In this document: positions 29,216-38,629 of the stretch, one piece after another
Layout of the letters: each line of letters starts with the position of its first letter
Position numbering within the stretch: position 1 is the stretch's first letter
Assembly: GCF_002760615.1 (NCBI RefSeq)
Contig: NZ_AWWI01000044.1
Location: 1-64,000 of the forward strand
Reading direction: 5' to 3'
Length of the DNA: 64,000 nucleotides
Source of the DNA: Puniceibacterium antarcticum
Lineage (GTDB): Bacteria; Pseudomonadota; Alphaproteobacteria; Rhodobacterales; Rhodobacteraceae
The notes under the pieces: generated by a model
What the model saw: the letters and a program-made list of their open reading frames with translations, nothing else
What the model was told of the DNA's origin: nothing
The model's database searches: none
Program-made: the position numbers and the translations under genes

Positions 29216-31155
29216 GACGCACCCCAAGGGACACCGCAGAAAGCGCGCGTAAGATTTCACGCCGTGGCGTGATGTTGGGCGGCGTCCAGCTGGGGTTTGC
29301 CGGAATTCTGGCGGCACGGATGCAGTTCATGCAGGTCGAACAGGCCGATGAATTTCGCCTGCTGGCCGAAGAAAACCGAATCAACCTCAGGCTGATTCCC
29401 CCGGCACGTGGCCAGATCTTTGACCGCAACGGCATCATCATCGCCGAAAACGCGCCAAGTTACCGCATCTCGATGGTGCGCGAAAACGCGGGCGACGTGG
29501 ATGATGTGATCGCGCGCCTCGCACAGTTGGTCAAGCTGGACGAGGATGAACTGAACCGCGCCCTGGCCGAGATGAAACGCTCTGCTCCGTTTCTGCCTGT
29601 TACAATTGCCGACCGGGTCAGCTGGGAGGATATCAGCCGCATCGCCGTGAACGCCCCCGCCCTGCCCGGTGTCACCCCCGAGGTTGGCCTGTCGCGCCAT
29701 TACCCGATGACCACTGCCTTTGCCCATGTGGCAGGCTATGTCGGCCCGGTCAGCGAACGCGATCTGGCCCGTTACGAAGACCCCGAACCGGTTCTGCGCA
29801 TCCCACGCTTCCAGATCGGCAAGGTCGGGATCGAGGCGAAATACGAAGAGATGCTGCGCGGAAAGGCCGGCGCCAAGCGGGTCGAGGTCAATGCGGTGGG
29901 CCGCGTGATGCGTGAACTCGACCGCCGCGAGGGCGAAGAGGGCGCAGATCTGCAGCTGACCATCGATGGCCGCCTGCAGGACTATGTGCGCGCGCGTTTG
30001 GGCCACGAAAGTGCCAGCGTGGTGGTGATGGATCTCGAACATGGCGATGTGCTCGCCATCTCCTCTTCCCCTGCCTATGATCCAAACAAGTTCGTGCGCG
30101 GGATCTCGGTCGCGGATTACAGCGTACTGCGCGAAAACGATCGTCGCCCGCTGGCCTCCAAGACGGTGCAGGATGCCTATCCGCCAGGCTCGACCTTCAA
30201 GATGGTCACCGCAATGGCCGCCCTTGATGCGGGCGTCATCGGCGCCGAGGATACGGTCTGGTGCCCCGGCTATCTCGAAGTGGGCGGGCGGCGCTTCCAC
30301 TGCTGGAAACATGCCGGCCACGGGCACATGAACCTTGAAACCTCGCTGCGCGAAAGCTGCGATGTCTATTACTACGACCTCGCGCTCAAGGTCGGGATCG
30401 AAAATATCGCGGCCATGTCCCGCCGTCTGGGCTTGGGCGCCATCCACGACATTCCGATGTCGGCGGTCACGGCAGGTCTGGTCCCGGACATGGAGTGGAA
30501 GCGGCGCGAACGCGGCTCTGAATGGGTGATCGGTGATACGGTGAACGTGGCCATCGGTCAGGGCTACGTGCTGACCTCACCGCTGCAGCAGGCGGTGATG
30601 ACCGCGCGTCTGGCGACCGGGCGCAGCATCACGCCACGGCTGATCAAATCCATCGCAGGGGTTGAAACACCCTCGCAGGGTGGTGAAAGTCTCGGCCTGA
30701 ACGAAAACCACCTGCGCTGGATTCGCCGTGCGATGTTTGCCGTGTCCAACAACCGGCGCGGCACCGGATATGGATCGCGCATTGTCGAAGAGACCTTTCG
30801 CATGGCCGGCAAAAGCGGCACCAGCCAGGTGCGCAACATCAGCGCGGCGGAACGTGCACGCGGTGTGATCAACAACAACGATCTGCCTTGGAACCGGCGC
30901 GACCACGGTCTGTTCGTGAACTTTGCCCCCTATGACAATCCCAGGATCGCGGTTTCGGTTGTGGTCGAACATGGCGGCGGCGGCTCGTCTGCGGCCGCAC
31001 CGATCAACCGGGATGTGACGCTGCAGGCGCTGTACAAGGGGGACCCGCCGCTCTCGGCTTATCCCTCAAAGGATCACGAACATATCAAGGCTCAGCAAGA
31101 GCGGATCAGCCAGGAACGTCAGGTACCTGATGCCAAAGGGCCAAGCCGCGCATGA
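29212..31155 (+). CDS. mrdA: Penicillin-binding protein 2 (elongasome transpeptidase)
   Basis: A 647-residue class B PBP. An N-terminal membrane anchor (about residues 20-38) is followed by the dimerisation domain with PPARGQIFDRNG. The transpeptidase domain has active-site Ser in YPPGSTFKMV, the SxN-type motif region SCDVYYYDLA, and KSGTSQV. It crosslinks peptidoglycan during elongation, together with RodA encoded next. Overlaps of four bases with mreD and rodA indicate one transcript. Confidence 0.95.
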   Translation: MRRTPRDTAESARKISRRGVMLGGVQLGFAGILAARMQFMQVEQADEFRLLAEENRINLRLIPPARGQIFDRNGIIIAENAPSYRISMVRENAGDVDDVIARLAQLVKLDEDELNRALAEMKRSAPFLPVTIADRVSWEDISRIAVNAPALPGVTPEVGLSRHYPMTTAFAHVAGYVGPVSERDLARYEDPEPVLRIPRFQIGKVGIEAKYEEMLRGKAGAKRVEVNAVGRVMRELDRREGEEGADLQLTIDGRLQDYVRARLGHESASVVVMDLEHGDVLAISSSPAYDPNKFVRGISVADYSVLRENDRRPLASKTVQDAYPPGSTFKMVTAMAALDAGVIGAEDTVWCPGYLEVGGRRFHCWKHAGHGHMNLETSLRESCDVYYYDLALKVGIENIAAMSRRLGLGAIHDIPMSAVTAGLVPDMEWKRRERGSEWVIGDTVNVAIGQGYVLTSPLQQAVMTARLATGRSITPRLIKSIAGVETPSQGGESLGLNENHLRWIRRAMFAVSNNRRGTGYGSRIVEETFRMAGKSGTSQVRNISAAERARGVINNNDLPWNRRDHGLFVNFAPYDNPRIAVSVVVEHGGGGSSAAAPINRDVTLQALYKGDPPLSAYPSKDHEHIKAQQERISQERQVPDAKGPSRA

Positions 31156-32291
31156 GCTATCTTGAATATTCCGTCAAAACAGTCCCCTCCGGCCTGCGCA
31201 AGATCCTGTACCTGAACTGGCCACTGGTGCTGCTTTTGTCGGCAGTGGCCTCGGTCGGGTTCCTGATGCTCTATTCCGTTGCGGGCGGCTCTTTCATGCC
31301 CTGGGCAGAGCCGCAAATGAAACGCTATCTGCTGGGGCTTGCGGCCATGTTCACCGTCGCCATGGTGCCGATCTGGTTCTGGCGCAACATGGCTGTGGTC
31401 GCCTACCTTGTCTCCGTCGCGCTGCTGGTGGTGGTCGAACTGTTCGGCACCGTCGGCATGGGCGCGCAGCGCTGGATCGATATCGGCTTCATGCGCCTGC
31501 AACCGTCCGAGCTGATGAAGATCACGCTGGTGATGCTTCTGGCGGCCTATTACGACTGGTTGCCGATCCGCAAGACATCCGGCATTTTCTGGGTGCTGAT
31601 ACCGGTCATCCTGATCCTGCTGCCAACGGGGCTGGTGCTGACCCAGCCCGACCTTGGCACCGCGTTGCTGCTGGTGTTCGGCGGCGCGCTGATGATGTTC
31701 CTGGCCGGGGTGCACTGGGCCTATTTCGCCACAGTCCTCGCCGCAGGGGTGGGTGTTGTCGCAACGGTGCTGAAAAGCCGCGGCACCGACTGGCAGATGC
31801 TCAAGGAATATCAGTTCCGCCGGATCGACACCTTTCTGGATCCCAATTCCGATCCGCTTGGCGCGGGCTATCACATCACCCAAGCCAAGATCGCCATGGG
31901 CTCGGGCGGCTGGACCGGCCGCGGCTTCATGCAGGGCACGCAGTCACGCCTGAACTTCCTGCCGGAAAAGCACACCGATTTCATCTTCAATACGTTGGCC
32001 GAGGAATTCGGCTTTGTCGGCGCGGTGTCGCTGCTGGTGCTCTATGTGCTGATCATCATCTTCTGCATCGTCTCGGCCATGCAGAACCGCGACCGTTTCT
32101 CGTCCCTGCTGATCCTCGGGGTCGGCATGACATTCTTCCTCTACTTTGCCATCAACATGTCGATGGTCATGGGCCTTGCGCCCGTGGTCGGCGTGCCCCT
32201 GCCGCTGGTCAGCTACGGCGGATCCGCCATGCTGGTCCTCATGGCGGCCTTTGGCCTTGTGCAAAGTGCCCATATTCACAGACCGAGGTAA
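31152..32291 (+). CDS. rodA: Peptidoglycan glycosyltransferase RodA (SEDS)
   Basis: A 379-residue SEDS polymerase with ten hydrophobic helices. Signature segments are AQRWIDIGFMRLQPSELMK, LTQPDLGTALLL, FLPEKHTDFIFNTLAEEFGFVGA (with the catalytic Asp region) and PLPLVSYGGSAML. It polymerises glycan strands with PBP2. The start overlaps the mrdA stop; the stop is followed after one base by the next gene. Confidence 0.95.
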   Translation: MSYLEYSVKTVPSGLRKILYLNWPLVLLLSAVASVGFLMLYSVAGGSFMPWAEPQMKRYLLGLAAMFTVAMVPIWFWRNMAVVAYLVSVALLVVVELFGTVGMGAQRWIDIGFMRLQPSELMKITLVMLLAAYYDWLPIRKTSGIFWVLIPVILILLPTGLVLTQPDLGTALLLVFGGALMMFLAGVHWAYFATVLAAGVGVVATVLKSRGTDWQMLKEYQFRRIDTFLDPNSDPLGAGYHITQAKIAMGSGGWTGRGFMQGTQSRLNFLPEKHTDFIFNTLAEEFGFVGAVSLLVLYVLIIIFCIVSAMQNRDRFSSLLILGVGMTFFLYFAINMSMVMGLAPVVGVPLPLVSYGGSAMLVLMAAFGLVQSAHIHRPR

Positions 32292-32292
32292 C

Positions 32293-33228
32293 ATGACCGT
32301 CAACATCCTGTTCGCCGCCCAGCCCGACCGCTGGGTGCAATACGAGACGCCTTTGACCGAGGCGCTGAATGCCACCGGCCTCGCCTATGACCTGCGCACG
32401 GAGTTTGCCCCGCAAGAGGTCGATTACATCGTCTACGCGCCCAACTGCGCCGTGCAGGATTTTACACCCTACACCCGCCTCAAGGCGGTGATGAACCTCT
32501 GGGCCGGTGTCGAAGGGGTGGTGAAGAACGAAACCCTCACCGTGCCCCTGACCCGCATGGTGGACGAAGAGGGGCTGACTCAGGGCATGGTCGAATGGGT
32601 CACCGGCCATGTGCTGCGCCATCATCTTGAGATGGACCGCCATATCGTGAACCCCGGTCACATCTGGGACCACTCCCCGCCGCCGCTTTCCAAGGACCGC
32701 CCGGTGACGATCCTCGGCTTTGGCGCACTGGGGCAGGCCTGCGCGACCGCCCTGCTGAACCTCGGTTTCCCGGTGACGGGGTGGAGCCGTTCGCCCAAAC
32801 CGATGCAGGGCGTCACCACCCATGCAGGCACCGACGGCCTGCCAAAGGCGCTGAGCGATGCACAGATCGTGGTCCTGCTGTTGCCCGCAACCGCCGCGAC
32901 AGAAAACACGCTGAACGCTGACACACTCGCCCTGCTTGCCAAAGGTGCCGCCATCATCAACCCCGGACGTGGCCCGCTGATCGACGATTCCGCCCTGCTG
33001 GCCGCGCTGGACAGCGGCCAGATCGGCCATGCCACGCTGGATGTGTTTCGCGTCGAACCCCTGCCCCAGGATGATCCCTACTGGGCACACCCCAAGGTCA
33101 CGGTCACACCGCACATCGCCTCGGAAACCCGCCCCGACAGCGCCTCGCGTGTGATCGCTGAAAACATCCGCGGCAATGAGTCAGGCAAGGGCCTGCTGCA
33201 TCTGGTGGACCGCAGCGCCGGATACTGA
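32293..33228 (+). CDS. 2-hydroxyacid dehydrogenase (glyoxylate/hydroxypyruvate reductase A-like)
   Basis: A 311-residue D-2-hydroxyacid dehydrogenase of the GhrA group. The NAD(P) motif is [17 protein letters not shown]. The catalytic set is Arg in NPGRGPLID, Glu in [13 protein letters not shown] and His in [11 protein letters not shown]. It reduces glyoxylate and hydroxypyruvate. The ATG is two bases after the rodA stop, so it is probably part of the mre operon transcript though functionally unrelated. Glyoxylate is produced in the EMC pathway, a possible link. Confidence 0.88.
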   Translation: MTVNILFAAQPDRWVQYETPLTEALNATGLAYDLRTEFAPQEVDYIVYAPNCAVQDFTPYTRLKAVMNLWAGVEGVVKNETLTVPLTRMVDEEGLTQGMVEWVTGHVLRHHLEMDRHIVNPGHIWDHSPPPLSKDRPVTILGFGALGQACATALLNLGFPVTGWSRSPKPMQGVTTHAGTDGLPKALSDAQIVVLLLPATAATENTLNADTLALLAKGAAIINPGRGPLIDDSALLAALDSGQIGHATLDVFRVEPLPQDDPYWAHPKVTVTPHIASETRPDSASRVIAENIRGNESGKGLLHLVDRSAGY

Positions 33229-33259
33229 TACGCCCACCGCGCCAGCAGGAGGTAACCCC

Positions 33260-33943
33260 ATGTCCTTTGACCGTTCACTCAAGATCGCCCCGTCGATCCT
33301 CGCCGCCGATTTCGCCAATTTTGGCGCGGAAATTCAGGCGGTCGAGGCGCAGGGTGCCGACTGGATCCATGTGGATGTGATGGACGGGCATTTCGTGCCC
33401 AACCTCACCTTTGGCCCGGCCATGTGCGCCGCCATCCGCCCGCATATCAAGACGGTGATGGACGTTCACCTGATGATCGCCCCGGTCGATCCCTATATCG
33501 ACGCCTTCGCCGCCGCCGGCGCCGACATCATCACCGCCCATGTCGAGGCCGGCCCCCACATCCATCGCACGCTTCAGGCGATCCGCGGCGCGGGGTGCAA
33601 GGCCGGCATCGCCCTCAACCCCGGCACCCCGGCCGAGGCTGTGGCCCCCCTGCTCGACATGATCGACATGGTCTGCGTGATGACGGTGAACCCCGGCTTT
33701 GGCGGGCAGAAGTTCATCCATGCCTGCGTCGACAAGGTCCGCGCCCTGCGCGCGATGATCGGCGATCGTGAAATCCATATCGAAATCGACGGCGGCGTCG
33801 ATCCCATGACCGCACCGCTTGTGCGCGCCGCCGGGGCCGATGTGCTGGTCGCAGGCTCCGCCGCGTTCAAGGGTGGCTCGGTCAGCAACCCCGCCCCTTA
33901 CGGCGACAACATTCGTGCCATCCGCACGGCTGCAGAGTCATAA
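33260..33943 (+). CDS. rpe: Ribulose-phosphate 3-epimerase
   Basis: A 227-residue TIM barrel interconverting ribulose-5-phosphate and xylulose-5-phosphate. Motifs: [32 protein letters not shown] (metal and acid/base Asp), [14 protein letters not shown] and [15 protein letters not shown] strong AGGAGG lies seven bases before the ATG. It is the last gene of the run that begins with mreB. Confidence 0.96.
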   Translation: MSFDRSLKIAPSILAADFANFGAEIQAVEAQGADWIHVDVMDGHFVPNLTFGPAMCAAIRPHIKTVMDVHLMIAPVDPYIDAFAAAGADIITAHVEAGPHIHRTLQAIRGAGCKAGIALNPGTPAEAVAPLLDMIDMVCVMTVNPGFGGQKFIHACVDKVRALRAMIGDREIHIEIDGGVDPMTAPLVRAAGADVLVAGSAAFKGGSVSNPAPYGDNIRAIRTAAES

Positions 33944-33982
33944 CGACCCCGGCTTCTTCTCTTCAAAAATACGCAAATCCAA

Positions 33983-34016
33983 CAGGGGCCACAGGCACCA
34001 CGCCTACTGGCCCCTG
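33983..34016. terminator. Hairpin between convergent rpe and thioesterase genes
   Basis: CAGGGGCCA (33983-33991) pairs with TGGCCCCTG (34008-34016), and an inner AGGC/GCCT adds to the stem. It overlaps the thioesterase stop. No T-run on either side, so it is terminator-like rather than certain. Confidence 0.5.
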
Positions 34017-34414
34017 CGATACCGGAACACTCCGGTGCCCGAGGCGATCAGCTCTCCGGTCTCGTCCAACACAGTCGCTTCGGCAAAGAACGTGCTCTTG
34101 CCGCCACCGGTCTGACGCCCCTCACCGATCAGCAATTCACCCCTGGGCCGCGACAGGTACTGCACGTTCAGCGACAGGGTCAGCGCCATCTGCTTGACCT
34201 CAGGGTCGCCCGTCCAGCACCCGGCATAGCCCATCACCGTGTCGATCAGCGACGCATGTGCCCCGCCATGCGGATTGCCATGCCGGTTCGACAGGAAAGG
34301 CGCCAGCGGCATCTGGAACCGCGCCCAGCCTTGGGTCCAGCCGGTCATCTTCATGCCCAGATGGGCGGAATAGGGATATTCCGCCTCCTGAAATCTCGGG
34401 TCCATCTCAGTCAT
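34004..34414 (-). CDS. PaaI-type hotdog thioesterase
   Basis: A 136-residue hotdog-fold protein with the PaaI-family block NPHGGAHASLIDTVMGYAG; the Asp and Gly form the thioester-hydrolysis site. It is followed by SLNVQYLSRPRGELL and GTGVFRYRRG. It likely hydrolyses acyl-CoA made by the enzymes of the same operon. The start overlaps the kinase-like gene stop by four bases. Confidence 0.87.
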   Translation of the reverse strand: MTEMDPRFQEAEYPYSAHLGMKMTGWTQGWARFQMPLAPFLSNRHGNPHGGAHASLIDTVMGYAGCWTGDPEVKQMALTLSLNVQYLSRPRGELLIGEGRQTGGGKSTFFAEATVLDETGELIASGTGVFRYRRGQ

Positions 34415-35427
34415 GCCTCTGCCGCCTCCAGTCCAAGTTCCGCGAAACGCGGCACAAAGGAGCCGAGCCGCAAGGCCTTGTCCGGGTTCGAGGCATTGCC
34501 GTCAAGCGCCCGCTTCTTCACACCCTGCAGGATCGCCGCCATGCGAAAGAATGCAAAGGCTACGTAAAAGCCAAAGCCTGAAATCTGATCAATCCCGCGC
34601 CGCCTGCAATAGTCCGCGACGAATTCGGCATCGCTTGGCAGGCCCAGCGCCGCACGATCCACCCCGGCAAGGCCCCGACCCTCGGGCCCCGGGGGCAGCT
34701 GCCATTGCATGATCACGCCAGCCAGATCGGCATAGGGATGGCCCAGCGTCGACAGCTCCCAGTCCAGCACGGCCACACAGCCCGGCCCGTCGGGTGCGAA
34801 CAGCAGGTTATCGATTCGGTAATCCCCATGGACCAAAGTCCTCTGACCATCCTCGGGCGGCAGATGCGCACCCAGCCAGTCAATCAGCGCATCCATCATC
34901 GCAATCTCGCCGGTCTCGGATGCGCGATACTGCTTGGTCCAGCGGGCCAACTGACGTTCATAATAATTGCCCGGGGGGCCGTAATCACTCAGCCCGACCG
35001 TGTCCAGATCTACGGAATGCACCGCCGCCAGAACGCGACTCATCTCGGACAGGATCGCCGCGCGCGCTGCATGATCCATACCCGGCATGGACGGGTCATC
35101 AATATTGCGCCCGCTGACATGCTCCATCACATAGAACATCGCGCCCAGAACGGCCTCATCCTCGCACAGCGCCAGCATCCTAGGCACCGGCACATCTGTT
35201 ACCGCCAGCGCCCGCTGCACCCGGAATTCGCGGTCCACCGCATGGGCGGATTTCAGCAGCACGCCGGGCGGTTTGCGCCGCAACACGAAAGACCGCGTGC
35301 CAGAGACCAGCCGATAGGTCGGGTTGGACTGCCCGACATCGAATTTCTGCGCAGCAAGCGGCCCGTCCAGCGCAATCCCCTGCCCGCGCATCCAGGTCGC
35401 GACGGCGGCAAGCTGGCTCTCCTCCAT
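34411..35427 (-). CDS. APH-fold phosphotransferase (ACAD10/11 kinase-domain / LvaA-like)
   Basis: A 338-residue aminoglycoside-phosphotransferase-fold kinase. The catalytic loop is LVHGDYRIDNLLF and the metal motif is AVLDWELSTLGHPYADLA. The N-terminal nucleotide region has RKPPGVLLKSAHAVDREF. This family corresponds to the kinase half of mammalian ACAD10/11 and to LvaA of Pseudomonas, which phosphorylates 4-hydroxyacyl-CoA. Linked genes for an ACAD-like protein and a CoA ligase support that reading, which remains inference. It is not expected to act on antibiotics. Confidence 0.85.
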   Translation of the reverse strand: MEESQLAAVATWMRGQGIALDGPLAAQKFDVGQSNPTYRLVSGTRSFVLRRKPPGVLLKSAHAVDREFRVQRALAVTDVPVPRMLALCEDEAVLGAMFYVMEHVSGRNIDDPSMPGMDHAARAAILSEMSRVLAAVHSVDLDTVGLSDYGPPGNYYERQLARWTKQYRASETGEIAMMDALIDWLGAHLPPEDGQRTLVHGDYRIDNLLFAPDGPGCVAVLDWELSTLGHPYADLAGVIMQWQLPPGPEGRGLAGVDRAALGLPSDAEFVADYCRRRGIDQISGFGFYVAFAFFRMAAILQGVKKRALDGNASNPDKALRLGSFVPRFAELGLEAAEA

Positions 35428-35430
35428 GCC

Positions 35431-36666
35431 CTAGACCTTGTCGTTGACGTATTTGCGCAGCTCGGCGCGGGCGACCTGACGGCGGTGCACCGCATCCGGA
35501 CCATCGGCAAAGCGCAGGGTCCGCACGTGCGTCCACATATACGCCAGGTCGAAATCCTGCGAAATTCCGCCCGCGCCATGCATCTGCATCGCCTCGTCGA
35601 TCACCTTGCCCGCCATCAGCGGGGCCACCACCTTGATCTGCGAAATCCACGGCTGCGCCTCGCGCACACCTTTGGTGTCCATCATCCACGCCGCCTTGAG
35701 GCACAGCAGACGCGCCATCTCGATCTCCATCCGCGCATTGGCAATGATGTCGTAATTCGCGCCCAGCTCGACCAGCTTCTTGCCAAAGGCCTCGCGCGCC
35801 AGACCGCGCTTGCACATCATTTCCAGCGCCTTTTCCGCCTGTCCGATGGCGCGCATGCAGTGGTGAATGCGTCCCGGTCCCAGACGGCCCTGTGCCACCT
35901 CGAACCCGCGCCCTTCGCCCAGCACGACGTTTTCCACCGGCACCCGCACATCCGTGAACCGCAAGTGTAAATGGCCATGCGGCGCGTCATCCTGACCGAA
36001 AACCTGCATGGGCCGCAGTTTTTCCACGCCCGGCGTGTCGGCATCCATCACGAACATCGTATGCCGCGCGTGTTTGGCTGCCTCAGGATCGGTCATCGCC
36101 ATGACGATATACAGCCCGCAGCGCGGATCACCCGCCCCAGAAATCCACCATTTTTCACCGTTCAGAACGTAGTGATCGCCCTCCCGCACGGCGCGGAATT
36201 TCAACTGCGCGGCATCGGATGACGCGATATCCGGCTCGGTCATCACATAGGCCGACCGGATCTCGCCCTCCAGCAGCCGCCCCAGCCAGCGCTCTTTGTG
36301 GGCCTCTGTGCCGTAACGCTCCAGCACCTCCATATTGCCGGTGTCCGGCGCGTTGCAGTTGAACACCTCGGCGGCGATGCCTACCTTGCCCATTTCCTCG
36401 GCAAGGTAGGCATATTCCACAGTCGTCAGCCCATAGCCACGCTCCGACCCCGTCAGCCAGAAATTCCACAGGCCGCGCTCTTTTGCCAGCGTTTTCAAAC
36501 CGTTGAGGATGTCCAACTGCCGGTCCGTATGCTGAAACCGGTCGCCCGAGGGATGTTTGCCCACCTCAGCGTGGAATTCGGCGTCCAGCGGCGCGATATC
36601 ACGTTCGACCATCTCGCGCACCTGCGCGATCAGCGGCGCGACTCGGGCGGTTACTCCCAGATCCAT
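35431..36666 (-). CDS. Acyl-CoA dehydrogenase-like protein (ACAD10/11 / LvaC group)
   Basis: A 411-residue ACAD-fold flavoprotein. The N-terminal domain has VMTEPDIASSDAAQLKF and NGEKWWISGAGDPRC; the C-terminal helical domain has LAREAFGKKLVELGANYD and MHGAGGISQDFDLA. At the usual catalytic-Glu segment (YEGTxE in ordinary enzymes) it reads RTLRFADGPDAVH, the form of ACAD10/11 and LvaC relatives. It may therefore eliminate phosphate from a 4-phosphoacyl-CoA and rearrange it to a 3-hydroxyacyl-CoA rather than desaturate fatty acyl-CoA. It lies three bases from the kinase gene. Confidence 0.88.
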   Translation of the reverse strand: MDLGVTARVAPLIAQVREMVERDIAPLDAEFHAEVGKHPSGDRFQHTDRQLDILNGLKTLAKERGLWNFWLTGSERGYGLTTVEYAYLAEEMGKVGIAAEVFNCNAPDTGNMEVLERYGTEAHKERWLGRLLEGEIRSAYVMTEPDIASSDAAQLKFRAVREGDHYVLNGEKWWISGAGDPRCGLYIVMAMTDPEAAKHARHTMFVMDADTPGVEKLRPMQVFGQDDAPHGHLHLRFTDVRVPVENVVLGEGRGFEVAQGRLGPGRIHHCMRAIGQAEKALEMMCKRGLAREAFGKKLVELGANYDIIANARMEIEMARLLCLKAAWMMDTKGVREAQPWISQIKVVAPLMAGKVIDEAMQMHGAGGISQDFDLAYMWTHVRTLRFADGPDAVHRRQVARAELRKYVNDKV

Positions 36667-36714
36667 ATCTTCTCCTTTTGGCGCGTAGCGGCCTGTTGGA
36701 CGAACCCCGATGCC

Positions 36715-38346
36715 TCAGACGACATCCGGCAGCTGATAGCCCTCAAACTGTTTGCGCAGGGTCAGTTTCGACACCTTGCCCGTCGCCGTCAGCGGCAGAT
36801 CCGCAACAAATTCCACCGCATCCGGCAACTGCCATTTTGCGACATGGGCCAACAGCATCTCGTGCAGCTCGTCCAGCGTCGGCTTGTCCTCGCCCTTGGG
36901 CACGACAACCAGCAGCGGGCGTTCGTCCCATTTGGGATGCGGAATGGCGATCACGGCGCAGGCGGCCACCTTGGGCGATCCCATCACGATATTCTCAAGG
37001 TCGATCGAGCTGATCCATTCGCCGCCCGACTTGATCAGATCCTTTGAACGGTCCTGAATGCTCAGGAACCCCAGCGCGTTGATCGTGGCCACATCGCCGG
37101 TGCCGAACCAGCCCTCGGCGTCCAGCGCCTTGGCACTTGCCGCGGGGTTGTTGAAATAGCCCGACACGATGGTGTTGCCGCGCACGTAAAGCTCTCCCAT
37201 CGCCTTGCCATCATGCGGCAGGGGGTTGCCCTGCTCATCCACGATCTTCAGTTCGACCCCGAACAGCCGCCGCCCCTGCAGCGATTTCAGGCGCATCTGC
37301 TCGTCCCAGGGCAGCGACTTCATCGGCTCGGACAGTTGGCCATGTGTGCCAACGGGTGACATTTCGGTCATCCCCCAGGCGTGGCAGACATCGACGCCGT
37401 CCTTTTCAAAGCCTTCGATCATGCTGCGCGGCGCAGCAGAGCCGCCAACCATCACCTGCTCGAACCCCTTGGGCGGCTGACCACGCTTTTCAATCTCGGC
37501 GCGCAGACCCATCCAGACCGTCGGCACCCCCCAGGCCGAGGTGACAGTCTCGGCCTCCATCAGATCATAAAGCGACGCACCATCCAGTTTCGGCCCCGGC
37601 ATGATCAGCGAAGACCCAACCAGTGGCGCGGCATAGGGCAGCCCCCAGGCATTGACGTGAAACAGCGGCACCACCGGAAGGATGTTCGCACCTTCCTTGA
37701 GGCTCTTGTTCAGGGTGATCGCGACGGTCATGGCATGCATCACGGTCGAACGATGGCTATACAGCGCGCCCTTGGGATGGCCCGTCGTGCCCGAGGTATA
37801 ACAGAGCGCAGCTGCCGTCTGCTCATCCAGAATGGGCCAGTCATACTGCGTCGCCTCGCCCGCCAATATCTCTTCGTAGCAGAGCAGGTTCAGCGCGCTG
37901 TCGGGCATATGCGCCCGGTCGGTCAGCACCACCAGTTGCAGGCTCTTGGGCAGGTGGTCGGCCAGTGCATCAATCAGCGGAACAAAGGTCAGATCGACAC
38001 AGAGCACCTTATCCTCGGCATGGCCGATGATGTAGAGCATCTGTTCAGCCGACAGCCGCGGGTTGATCGTGTGGCAGACAGCGCCCATGCCAGAGACGCC
38101 ATAGTAAATCTCGAAATGCCGGTAACCGTTCCAGGCCAGTGTCGCGACACGATCCCCCGGCCCGATGCCCAGCTTGCCCAGCCCATGCGCAAGCTGCGCG
38201 GCGCGACCGTAAGCCTCGGCATAGGTTTCGCGGTGAATGTCGCCCTCAGTGCGGACCGACACAAGCCCCGCCCCCGGATGTGCGCCACATGCGTACCGCA
38301 GGATCTCAATGATCGACAGCGGTTGGTTCATCATCATTCCGTGCAT
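36715..38346 (-). CDS. Acyl-CoA ligase (AMP-forming)
   Basis: A 543-residue ANL-superfamily enzyme activating a carboxylic acid to its CoA thioester. Motifs: YTSGTTGHPKGALYSHRS (P-loop), HAWGMTEMSPVGT (A5), GWFGTGDVATIN and RSKDLIKSGGEWISS (hinge). The C-terminal catalytic Lys is in TATGKVSKLTLR. The sequence resembles medium/long-chain fatty acid ligases (FadD3/LvaE-like); chain length is undetermined. The start at MHGMMMNQPL follows GGGAGGACCAG. It is the first gene of the ligase-ACAD-kinase-thioesterase operon. Confidence 0.92.
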   Translation of the reverse strand: MHGMMMNQPLSIIEILRYACGAHPGAGLVSVRTEGDIHRETYAEAYGRAAQLAHGLGKLGIGPGDRVATLAWNGYRHFEIYYGVSGMGAVCHTINPRLSAEQMLYIIGHAEDKVLCVDLTFVPLIDALADHLPKSLQLVVLTDRAHMPDSALNLLCYEEILAGEATQYDWPILDEQTAAALCYTSGTTGHPKGALYSHRSTVMHAMTVAITLNKSLKEGANILPVVPLFHVNAWGLPYAAPLVGSSLIMPGPKLDGASLYDLMEAETVTSAWGVPTVWMGLRAEIEKRGQPPKGFEQVMVGGSAAPRSMIEGFEKDGVDVCHAWGMTEMSPVGTHGQLSEPMKSLPWDEQMRLKSLQGRRLFGVELKIVDEQGNPLPHDGKAMGELYVRGNTIVSGYFNNPAASAKALDAEGWFGTGDVATINALGFLSIQDRSKDLIKSGGEWISSIDLENIVMGSPKVAACAVIAIPHPKWDERPLLVVVPKGEDKPTLDELHEMLLAHVAKWQLPDAVEFVADLPLTATGKVSKLTLRKQFEGYQLPDVV

Positions 38347-38600
38347 CTGGTCCTCCCCAACCTTCTGCTTTGGGCCTTGTGACACTCTGTGCAACCCAAG
38401 GCCACGGACGCAATAGATTTTTCCGATGACGTTCCGACAGAAGCCGGATCCCATGTACCGAATCGCACTCGCCCGCCGCCACAAGAGCCAGTCAGAGCCG
38501 TTGAATATCTCGCTCGAAATCAGCATAGGCCCAGCACCGAAGGACGGCAGCACCAAAAGTCTGCTGATAGAAGGTTGAGCGACGGGGTCGCCTGCTGGGG

Positions 38601-38629
38601 AAAAGAGGCTTCCCCCAATCGGGGCCTCT
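38601..38629 (-). terminator. Terminator at the SDR gene stop
   Basis: On the minus strand AGAGGCCCC pairs with GGGG and GCCTCT around a 4-base loop, with a two-base bulge, and is followed by TTTT. It overlaps the SDR stop codon (38628-38630) and separates this gene from the ligase operon downstream. Confidence 0.65.

Noticed and set aside
34256-34581. Plus-strand small frames over the thioesterase/kinase junction
   Set aside because: Shadows of two overlapping well-supported genes, no ribosome sites.
34411-35427. Aminoglycoside resistance gene
   Set aside because: Only the fold is shared. The gene sits in an acyl-CoA operon and resembles the ACAD10/11 kinase domain.
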